DNA of 27,088 bases. It comes from Strigomonas culicis. Taxonomy: Eukaryota > Euglenozoa > Kinetoplastea > Trypanosomatida > Trypanosomatidae. The DNA lies in NCBI GenBank assembly GCA_000482145.1, contig AUXH01000224.1:1-27088 (forward strand), in the 5' to 3' direction. This document shows, piece by piece, positions 7,344 to 14,913 of this stretch. The notes beneath the pieces were generated by a model. That model did no database searches and was not told the origin of the DNA. It saw only the letters and a program-made list of their open reading frames with translations. Numbering within the stretch: position 1 is the stretch's first letter; each line of letters opens with the position of its first letter. Both the position numbers and the translations under genes were made by a program.

Positions 7344-10300
7344 CTACTGTACGCGGAGTGCCTGTTCGGAGGCCTGCACGCGCCCGGTGAGCTCTTCCAG
7401 CGACTGCAGCATGTTGAGTCGACGGCTCTCGAGCGTGCCGGTGTTAAAGCACGGCCGCAGCTGCAGCAGATAGAGCAGCACGCGCTGGAACTTCTGCAGC
7501 CGGTGCACGTCCCGCCGCAGGAACTCCGCCTTCTTCTCAATCAGCCGCGGGTCCTGGTAGTGCGACCACTGCTGCAGGTCGGCCGCCAGCGCGTTGGCCT
7601 CCTCCGCCTTCAGCGACAGCTCCACCTCGCCCATGTCGCAGAACTCCTGCTGCTCCGCGTTGGTGACCAGATCGGATGTCTTGAGCTTCAACGCGGCGGC
7701 CTCCTTCTCCAGCTTCTCTGTCCGGCAGCGCTCTGCCTCGAGCTTGCTCGCGTAGGCGTGCACGTCCACGTTGAGGTCCTCGAGGACGCGCCGCATGAGG
7801 GCGTTCTCACTCTTGAGGGCCCCCACCTGCGTGCGCAAGGCCTGCCGCTGGCGCCGGTACTTCTCCTTCGCCTCCTCGAGCGTTCCCACGTCTTGCTGTG
7901 CCTGCGCCAGCTCGCTGTCCTTCACCTGGTACTGGTGCCGCAGCGCGTCCAGCCGACCCAGCAGCTTCTGCACCGCCCCCTGCGTGTGCCGCGCGACGTC
8001 CATCGCCTGCGTGACCTCCGGCGAGGGCTCTCGGCTGGCGACCGCAAGCGACCCTTCGGCTTCTTCTTCCACGGCGTGGTGTTCGTCGATGGAGGTCCCC
8101 GCCCCCGGCTCGTGTACCGAGGGCGGCGGGCTGCTACCATCCTCCACACCGATAACAGACGGCATCTGGCGGAGCTCCGATACGCTTGGCAGCGCCCGGA
8201 CCTCCACGGTCGAAGAGAGCTCCGTTCTATTGCCCTCCGACATTCGATCGCGGTCCACGCTCACCCCATCGGTGGCTGTGGCTACGGTGGTCGCATCATC
8301 GGAGACCCCGTGCTCCTCTCCCCCGTCCCTGCCCGGGGCGCTCGGCGGGCTCATCGACGAGCGGCCGCCGGCGGTGGCAAAGCTCCCCTTGGAGACGGGT
8401 CCGTCGCGTGTGGCGGCATCGCTCGTCTCGTCCGCGTCCTCGCCGCTGCCCGCCTGGGGCGGCGCGCCGCCGCGCTGGTGGCGCCGCACGCGCGCGCGCA
8501 GCACGTCGGGCATGCTGCGGCGCGCGGCCGCGTGCGGCGTGTCGGCCGGCTGCTCCTGCACCGCCCGCAGCACCTGCGCCAGCACGCCGGTGAGGTGCAG
8601 GCAGGCCTCCGTGAGCTCCACCACCTGGGGGTCGCGCACCGCCGCCTCCGCCGCGTCGCGCCGCACCGGCTCCTCCTGCGCCGCCTTGCAGTGGTCGATC
8701 TCCGCGACAAGGTGCCGCAGCGCCTGCACCAGCTCCAGCTCGACCCGCGGCGCGGCCAGGACGAGGTCCAGCGCCTTGTGGATCTGCACCTCGTAGTGCA
8801 GCAGCATCGCCCGCAGCCGCTCCTTCTCCGCGTCGGGCGCGTCGGTGCGGGGGCCGTCCCCCTCGTCGTGCTGCGTGGCAGCGGTGGCATGCCGCATCTC
8901 TGTCAGTGTCGACGCGTCGCTCGTCGCCTTGGGGGCCGCGGCCGCGGCCGCAGCGCTACTGCGGCTGCAGTCCAGGCCGCCCTCGCCCGCCTCCGCGTCT
9001 GCCTCCTGGCAGAGCGCGGACGAGGCTCGGTGCGTCCTCGCCGTGCGGGGCTCCTGGGACGTGGGCGGGTGCGGCGCGGGGTCTTCTCTCTCGCTGCAGT
9101 CGTGGTGCGTGCAGTCCCAGTCCCCGCGCGCGAGGCCGCGGCCAGCGGTCCCGGCCGCGGCATGCGCCAGCGACGGGCAGTCCGCCTCCGTCATCGTGTG
9201 TGCGTCGACCGCCTGCTTCTCCGCTGCTGCGAGATTGACGTCCGAAGGTGTGCACTCGAGCTCGGAGTCACTGCAGTCGTGGTGCGGGCAGTCCCAGTCC
9301 CCGCGCGCGAGGCCGCGGCCAGCGGTCCCGGCCGCGGCATGCGCCAGCGACGGGCAGTCCGCCTCCGTCATCGTGTGTGCGTCGACCGTCTGCTTCTCCG
9401 CTGCTGCGAGATTGCCGCTGGCTGCCGCGCCGCACGTCGGGCAGACGTGGCCGGCACCAGCGGGGGCGCACATGGGGTCGCTGTAGCGCCGCGCGCTGCC
9501 GTGGAAGAGCGTGCACTCCAGCTCCGGGGCACTGCGATCCTGATGCTGGCAGCTGCCGCGCAGGCCCCCGTGCCGGCGTGCGCTGCTGTTACCGATGCGC
9601 GTCTTGAAGTTTGGGGTGGGCGAGCCCGGCTCGCTGGATTGCACGCTGGTCGGCCGCGCGGGGGTCTGATTGGGACTGCGCATGCGCTGCGTCGTGCTCT
9701 TCCGCGTCGCCTCCAGCTCGCGCAGCAGCGCCGCGTTGTCCTCCCGCGCCCGCCGCAGCGCGTCCTTCAGCCCCGTGCGCTGTGCGCGGTGCTTTTCCTC
9801 CTGCTCCTCGAGCAGCGCGGACACGTTGCCGAACTGCATCTTGTAAAAGGCCGCGCGCCTGGCCTCGTCCTCGAAACACTCCGTCTTGCAGCCCACCTCC
9901 TCCTGGAGCTCCTCCACCTCCTTCATGAGGGCGTCCACGATGGCCTGTAGCGGGTTCTCTCGCTCCCCCTCGTCGCCCCCGTCCTCGCGCAGGCGGCGGT
10001 TCGCCTCGTTCTGGATCTGCAGCTTCTGCTCCAGCAGGGCGATGTGGTCCTGCGCGGCGACCAGCTGCGCCTTGAGCTCGCGGTTCGTCAGCTCGCGGTT
10101 GACGCGCGGCTTGTTCTTCACCATCTTGGCGCGCTGCGAGAAGCGCAGGGTGCTCAGCGTCTCCTCGCGGTGCGCGACGTGCGTGGCGCAGTGGCAGACG
10201 AGCGTCGTGATGGAGTTGCCGCCGAGCGACTCCTGCAGCAGGCGCGTCAGCTTGCTGTTGCGGTACGGCACGTAGCCGCGCGTCCCGTCCGTCAGCCGGT

Positions 10301-11485
10301 GGATCACGTTGCCGAGGTAGGTGAGACTGAGGTTGATCTGCTGCGCCTCCTTCAGCCGCTCGCCCGTCGCGCGCGTCTTGGCCACCTTCTCGCTGCCGGA
10401 GAGGTCCACGAGGTTGAGCTGGCTGCACGTGTGCAGGCCGCCCGGTGCGATGTGCGGCTGCGTCCAGTCAATCTGCGTCAGGTGGAAGGTGATAAGGCAG
10501 TGGCTGCGGCTCGAGGTCACGTTCGCGTTGGTCGCCTCCGTGCGGCGGCGCCGCATCGCGAGCTGGATGAGCCGCAGCGCCTCCGGCACCTTGGTCACCT
10601 CCACCTCCCGCAGCCCCTCGATGTAGATGCCGCGGCCGCCGATGCGGTCCTCGCGGATCTTGTACTTCTCGCCCGCGGCGGAGCGCCCCGGGACGCGGGC
10701 CGACGACGCGGAGGCGCGGAGGCGCTGGCGGGGGAGGAGGAGCGCGGCGAGCAGCTCCGGGGCTCGCTGCCGCGCGAGCGCGACGCGCGGCCCGCGGACG
10801 GGCTGGCGCTGCGGCTGGCGGCCGGTCCCTCCAGCAGGTCCACGATCTCCTCGCGGTAGAGCTCGAAGGCGGAGCAGGTGAGCCTCCACGTCTTCTCCGT
10901 CGCGTCGAGCTCCTCGAGCTGGCGGACCAGGTCCTCCAGCATGCGCGGGACGAGCCCGCGGTCGGTGTGCACGGGGTCGTTGGGGTTGAAGCACGGCACC
11001 GTCCCGCCGCCGGGGCCGAACATGCTGTGCGTCTTGCCGCTGCCCGTCTGGCCGTAGGAGAGCACGGACCCGTTGTAGCCCTGCAGCACGTGCGCGACGA
11101 TCGGCCGGCCGACGCCGTCGAAGAGCTCCGCCTGGTTCGTTTCCTCCGCGTACACGCGGTCGAGGAGGAACTCCTTGCGCAGCGTCCGAAGCGTCGCGGC
11201 GCGCAGCGCGTCCTCCCCCGCGTAGGCGGCGAGGCTCCCGCTGCCGCGCCGCGCGTTGGGCGACTCCTGGGGCCGCGGCGCGGGGTTCACCCGCGCGTTG
11301 ATGTACGCGGTGTCGACCTCGCTGAGCGCTTTGGCGCCGCGCTCCAGCACCTCCACGTGGTGCGGGCCGTACTGCACGCAGACCTGGCCTCTGGCGGCCG
11401 CCGCCTTGGACGCGCCTTCTTGGCTCTCCTGCATCGTCATGGGACGCAGGCGGCACACAACCTGCAGCCGCGGCGGGGTGTACAT
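7344..11485 (-). CDS. Kinesin with N-terminal motor, frame broken by an 8-bp tandem duplication
   Basis: This is a microtubule motor protein. The first frame starts at ATG 11485 (MYTPPRLQVVCRLRP, the kinesin beta-1 strand), has Walker A GQTGSGKT (residues 145-152) and FELYREEIVDLLEG (207-220), then enters a Ser/Arg/Pro-rich loop. The motor resumes in the other frame with KYKIRED, switch I NVTSSRSH (plus strand about 10500-10525), switch II DLSGSEK (about 10385-10405; usual form DLAGSE) and YRNSKLTRLLQESLGG. The change of frame falls at a perfect 8-bp direct duplication (10707-10722). With one copy discounted, the frame is continuous at 1377 codons. After the motor come coiled coils (about 9700-10080), a Ser/Cys/His-rich region with 59-aa repeats (9094-9414), a disordered segment (8000-8500) and a C-terminal coiled coil (7350-7950). 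The subfamily is not assigned. It may be a real mutation, an allele or an assembly error. The next gene upstream is RABL2, a ciliary GTPase. Confidence 0.9.
9094..9414 (-). repeat. 177-bp-period in-frame repeat within the kinesin
   Basis: Segments 9094-9237 and 9271-9414 (144 bp each) are almost identical, differing at about two positions, with a period of 177 bp or 59 codons. Each encodes DAHTMTEADCPSLAHA and a DWDC-x-HHDCS motif. A degenerate third copy (SCQHQDRSAPELECT) lies just upstream in the protein, at about 9515-9560. Confidence 0.9.
10707..10722. repeat. Perfect 8-bp tandem duplication at the kinesin frameshift
   Basis: The octamer cgcggagg occurs twice back to back, at 10707-10714 and 10715-10722 (plus strand), followed by a further cgc. 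Eight extra bases shift the frame by +2. The upstream motor half and downstream motor half differ by exactly that shift, and the junction falls in a loop between conserved kinesin blocks. Confidence 0.9.
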
Positions 11486-11504
11486 CGTCAGCCACAGCAA
11501 TACA

Positions 11505-11557
11505 CTAGTTTATACAAAGAGAGGGAGGGAGGTAGAAAGGGAGGGAGACAAAGAACG
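11505..11557 (-). promoter_or_regulatory. Predicted trans-splice acceptor of the kinesin gene
   Basis: On the minus strand a C/T tract of about 40 nt (TCTCCCTCCCTTTC..., then CTCCCTCCCTCTCTTTG) is followed by AG at 11506-11505. This is 19 nt before the ATG at 11485 and supports that start over upstream non-ATG codons. Confidence 0.7.
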
Positions 11558-12167
11558 AATTTTTTAAAAAGAGAGGCTTGTATGATCTAATATAGAATCT
11601 AGTATATGCAAAAAGAAAAAAAGAAAGGAGAATGTACTGGTGACTTTTGGCACCTCTTAGTAGTGTTTGTGTGTGTTCTAAAAACGAAAAAAAAAGAATT
11701 TACTGATCGTAAAGAAAAGAGAGAGGAAAGGATGAATGCTTGATGGAGGGTCATTCTAATAAAAAAAAAGAAAACACGACCAAAGGCTATAAGCAGCGCA
11801 AGCTATATTTATACTTGGGAAGAACAACCAAGCAGATAGATACAACATCTAGTATGAATCACACGTCAAAGCTACATCGAACCCGGCCAAGGAAAGGGAA
11901 AAAAATACCTATACAAAAAAAAAATGATGCATACTCTCGTACACATAGTTTCCTTTTTCCACCCGTATTTAAACACATTTTAACATTTACGTGCATTTTT
12001 CTTTCTACATAATCTTCGTTTTTTTTTTTATTCTGCGCAATTGGTCCTTTCTGCTTGCTTAATGGACTCGCTGATTACTTTACATGCGTTACAATTCATT
12101 TGCTATTTCAGTTTTCCTTTCTTCTCTTCCTCTATGTTCTCTCTGCGACAAGTATGACACTATTATG

Positions 12168-12177
<10 letters not shown>

Positions 12178-12211
<34 letters not shown>
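12178..12211. repeat. (CA)n microsatellite, (TG)n on the transcribed strand
   Basis: An uninterrupted ac dinucleotide run of about 34 bp, followed by a gagaga-rich stretch. It lies in the predicted 3'UTR of RABL2 or the spacer. Confidence 0.9.
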
Positions 12212-12214
<3 letters not shown>

Positions 12215-12471
12215 AGAGGGAGAGAGATGTAATAACGGGAGAAAATAAAACAACAACAAAAAAAGGTGAATTGATAACGAAATGTTGAAGTGAGGATCGT
12301 AAAAATAGAAGATGCAAGAGTCCAGACACTGGAGAAAACAGTGTCCTACAGACACACAGGGATAAACACCCACGAACAAAAACAGATACCTACCTACGCA
12401 CCACGACGTAGTTATTATTATTATTGTTCTTGCCTGTCACCCTTCCGTTATTTCAATAACTAATCGTCATG

Positions 12472-13089
12472 TTACTTCTTACCCTCCTTCAACATCTCCA
12501 GCACCTGCGTCATCAGATCTTCGTTCTTCGGGTTCTTCTTGTACGCGGCGCCGATGGATACGGCCACTTCGAACAGCTGCACGACGTTGGTGCCGTCGGC
12601 CGCGGACACGAAGTGCAGTGGAAAGTTGTGGCGCTCCGCGAAGGCGAAGGCGCGCGTGACGACGTCGGGGTCCTCGTCGATTTTATTGCACGCGACAATG
12701 CATGGGATGTGCTCGCGGTACGTGCGCAGCTCGGACAGCCACTTTTCTAAATTTTTGTACGTCGCCTTGCGTGTGACGTCAAAGACGAGAATGCAGGCGT
12801 GCGCCTCGTGGTAGTACGCGGGGTGCATCGCCGCGAAGCGCTCCTGACCGGCCGTGTCCCAGATGTCGACATCCACGTCCTCTCCGTCCTCCGACTTGAA
12901 GTCGTAGCGGAAGAGCGTCAGCGCGTACGTCGACATCTGCACGGGCACGTAGCGCTGCATCAGGAAGCGCTCCACGAGCTTGGACTTGCCGACGGCACTA
13001 TCGCCTAGCAGGATGAGCTTGACGGGGTTGCGGGTCTCCTCAGGCTTGTTGTCCACCACCGTCTTGGTTTTTAGTATTTTGGTCTCCAT
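12472..13089 (-). CDS. RABL2: Rab-like small GTPase RABL2
   Basis: The 205-aa product closely follows RABL2, a ciliary/flagellar GTPase that in other organisms is recruited to the basal body and promotes entry of intraflagellar transport trains. G1 is GDSAVGKSKLVERFL (residues 29-43); the switch I region is STYALTL (53-59); G3 is DIWDTAGQERF (75-85); then YYHEAHACILVFDV (92-105); G4 is NKID (135-138); G5 is VSAADGTNVVQLF (161-173). The STYALTL, SKL-ERFL and AADGTNVV blocks are hallmarks separating RABL2 from true Rabs. There is no C-terminal prenylation cysteine, as expected for RABL2. The frame stays open upstream for 69 codons, but those are AT-rich 5'UTR; ATG 13089 begins the GC-rich conserved part. 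The C-terminal tail is shorter than in mammals. It is a standard-length, intact gene. Confidence 0.93.
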   Translation of the reverse strand: METKILKTKTVVDNKPEETRNPVKLILLGDSAVGKSKLVERFLMQRYVPVQMSTYALTLFRYDFKSEDGEDVDVDIWDTAGQERFAAMHPAYYHEAHACILVFDVTRKATYKNLEKWLSELRTYREHIPCIVACNKIDEDPDVVTRAFAFAERHNFPLHFVSAADGTNVVQLFEVAVSIGAAYKKNPKNEDLMTQVLEMLKEGKK

Positions 13090-13607
13090 CGTGCTGTTTT
13101 TTCTTTTCTGTTCCTCTCTCTCTCTCTTTGTAATAGAAGTATTAGGGACTGAGTAAATGTTACAGAATCTAAATATGTATCGACAAATGGTAGAGGGTAA
13201 AAATGTACGACAGGAGAGTAACTCTTCTAAACTGTGTGACCTAAAGGCATCATAAACGCGATGTGAGAAGAAAGGAAGAAGGAGAATCATGTCCACATGT
13301 AATCGATGTATACTTTTATCTGTCGTTTAGGAAACGATTTGATTAATCCATCATGCATGGAACGCAATAACACCTTTTATACAATTTTCATCTTTCATCC
13401 TTCGTGAGAGCAATGTATAACTAACAGACTAAAACTGTGTTTTCTCTTCTTTCAGTTTGTATCTATGGAAGTATAAGACGTATATTCGCTTTTCTTTTCG
13501 TTCATTTTGTTCTTCTACACTTAGAGAGCAAACAATCTAACGTTTATTCTTTTTCCCTTTTTCTATATGGCCAGTTGTGTTTAACTCTACACACAAAAAA
13601 AGACGCA
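13090..13607. other. Intergenic spacer between thymidine kinase and RABL2 (518 bp)
   Basis: AT-rich, with the RABL2 5'UTR and thymidine kinase 3'UTR. A short (CT)n stretch near 13117-13128 reads GAGAGA on the transcribed strand just upstream of the RABL2 ATG. No gene is seen. Confidence 0.7.
13241..13287 (-). promoter_or_regulatory. Candidate trans-splice acceptor of RABL2
   Basis: The minus strand has TTCTCCTTCTTCCTTTCTTC followed, after a short AT stretch, by TGCCTTTAG with AG at 13242-13241. This implies a 5'UTR of about 150 nt. A weaker alternative is ATTTACTCAG, with AG at 13150-13149. Confidence 0.5.
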
Positions 13608-14405
13608 CTACGCCCGGCAGATTTCCTCCTCCGCCTCGCGCGCCCGCTTCAGGGACGTCAGCATCGCCCGCTTCTCCATCTCCTCCTCGGATGCCATCAG
13701 CAGCTGCCGATCGTCCGGGGCCGCCGTGGCGGGGGAGTCCTCCAAGCTGGAGGGTGCGCTACGGTGGTGCGTGGCGGCCCCGCTCTCGCGGCGCGGCGCC
13801 TCCGCCTTGGCCTCCGGCGCCTCCACCGCGGGCGTGCTCGGGCGCGCGCGGGGGACGCCCTTCACGTAGCACTGACGGCACGCCGCCACGTACATGTCGG
13901 CGCCGCCGATGAGCTCCTGCTCCATCGCGTCGACGGTGCGGAGGGTGAAGGAGGCCTCCTTGGCCTGGCACAGCATGCACACGGCCGTCAGCTTATCGAC
14001 CTTCTCGCTCAGCGGAATGAGCTCCGCGATGTGGGTGAAGGGCCGCCGCAGAAAGTCGCCGTCGAGCGCCGCGATGATCACAATTTTGCCGCGGTCCGCC
14101 GCGACGCGACTGAACGTGACCACGTCGTCGAAGAACTGCCCCTCGTCGATCGCAATGACATCGAAGCCCATCCACATGTCCTCCTTTATCTCGCGGAGCG
14201 ACTGCACGGACGCGTGGGCCTTGAGGCGCAGCTGGCTGTGGGAGGCCACGCTGTCGACCGCGTAGCGCGTGTCCTTCGCGTACTTCACGACGCAGCAGCT
14301 GCGGCGCAGGTACTGCTGCTGCTTGACGCGCTGCATGAGCGCCGTCGTCTTGCCGGCGAACATGGGGCCGATGATCAGCTCTATTCTTCCATCGTCACAC
14401 GACAT
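13608..14405 (-). CDS. TK: Thymidine kinase, TK1 (type II) family
   Basis: This enzyme phosphorylates thymidine to dTMP in the pyrimidine salvage pathway. The 265-aa product has the P-loop IGPMFAGKT (12-20), the catalytic/Walker B segment IAIDEGQFFDD (84-94) with Glu88 as the expected general base, the strand-turn AALDGDF (112-118), and two zinc-binding pairs CMLC (143-146) and CRQC (176-179). The substrate-binding lasso is IGGADMYVAACRQCY (166-180). All key residues are present, so the enzyme should be active. It is a single-domain form; T. brucei is known for a fused double-domain TK. After the kinase domain (about 185 residues) there is an 80-residue Ala/Glu/Ser-rich tail ending in a charged helix, probably disordered or regulatory. 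ATG 14405 starts the conserved part; the upstream in-frame extension is AT-rich 5'UTR. Confidence 0.95.
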   Translation of the reverse strand: MSCDDGRIELIIGPMFAGKTTALMQRVKQQQYLRRSCCVVKYAKDTRYAVDSVASHSQLRLKAHASVQSLREIKEDMWMGFDVIAIDEGQFFDDVVTFSRVAADRGKIVIIAALDGDFLRRPFTHIAELIPLSEKVDKLTAVCMLCQAKEASFTLRTVDAMEQELIGGADMYVAACRQCYVKGVPRARPSTPAVEAPEAKAEAPRRESGAATHHRSAPSSLEDSPATAAPDDRQLLMASEEEMEKRAMLTSLKRAREAEEEICRA

Positions 14406-14499
14406 CTTTCCCTCAAAAAAAAAATGAAGAAGAAGAAGACGCGACGTTTGTGGTGCTTTTTTTTTTTCTGGCAGATTTCTATTTGTGTGATTGTGTCGC

Positions 14500-14525
14500 C
14501 TTGAGGATTGGCAAAAGGGAGAATT
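14500..14525 (-). promoter_or_regulatory. Candidate trans-splice acceptor of thymidine kinase
   Basis: The minus strand reads TTCTCCCTTTTGCCAATCCTCAAG, with AG at 14501-14500, about 95 nt before the ATG. The tract is short, so confidence is moderate. Confidence 0.5.
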
Positions 14526-14657
14526 AAAACGGGAATAAACGTGTGATGAAGAGTACAGTATTATACAAAAGGAAATGTACACTTCATTCCTAAACGTTTA
14601 AAAAGGTGAACACTATCTGGTTTTCATGTCCAAATTTCTGTTTTTCTTTTTTAAATG

Positions 14658-14671
14658 TATATATATATATA
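14658..14671. repeat. (TA)n run
   Basis: Alternating ta dinucleotides in the spacer; a second run lies at 14779-14795. Confidence 0.85.
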
Positions 14672-14778
14672 CGTGGATATACAGGTTAGCAATGCTCATA
14701 TTCAATGAAAACTAAAAAAAAACAAATAAGGAAGTCTAAATTGCAGAATCTAAATACAAACACACAGTGAAACAATAC

Positions 14779-14795
14779 ATATATATATATATATA
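14779..14795. repeat. (AT)n run
   Basis: Alternating at dinucleotides, about 17 bp, in the same spacer as the run at 14658. Confidence 0.85.
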
Positions 14796-14913
14796 AAATA
14801 CAAAAAAGAAACGAATTATGTACAGAAGGTGAAATTGTAATTATATTGATTTGTTAAAAAGAAACAACAACAACAAGAGCTCTAGGTGGCAGAGAGAAGC
14901 ACTCCCACCGCTT

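Larger units (their letters stand above)
11486..12471. other. Intergenic spacer between RABL2 and the kinesin (986 bp)
   Basis: AT-rich, with a (CA)n microsatellite (12178-12211), an adjacent GA-rich stretch and several homopolymer tracts. Short ORFs here are Val/Cys or Phe/Leu runs generated by the repeats. No gene is supported. Confidence 0.7.
14406..14913. other. Intergenic spacer between the FAZ1-domain coiled-coil gene and thymidine kinase (508 bp)
   Basis: Very AT-rich, with two (AT)n runs at 14658-14671 and 14779-14795. No gene is seen. Confidence 0.7.

Noticed and set aside
7200..9950. 916-codon plus-strand ORF opposite the kinesin
   Set aside because: Antisense shadow; its apparent repeats are the complement of the kinesin stalk repeats.
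10690..10740. Programmed -1 frameshifting to explain the kinesin
   Set aside because: No slippery heptamer is obvious, and an exact 8-bp duplication explains the shift more simply. A programmed event is not fully excluded.
10720..11495. Upstream part of the second kinesin frame as a separate N-terminus
   Set aside because: It starts at a GTG and reads Arg/Ala/Gly-rich out-of-frame sequence over the true motor N-terminus, which lies in the other frame from ATG 11485.
12089..12379. 96-codon minus ORF with a Val/Cys repeat
   Set aside because: The repeat is simply the translated (TG)n microsatellite.
13090..13296. 69-residue N-terminal extension of RABL2
   Set aside because: AT-rich 5'UTR without conservation; family members begin near the chosen Met.
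14406..14582. 59-residue N-terminal extension of thymidine kinase
   Set aside because: AT-rich and low complexity, crossing the likely splice acceptor; TK1 enzymes start a few residues before the P-loop.
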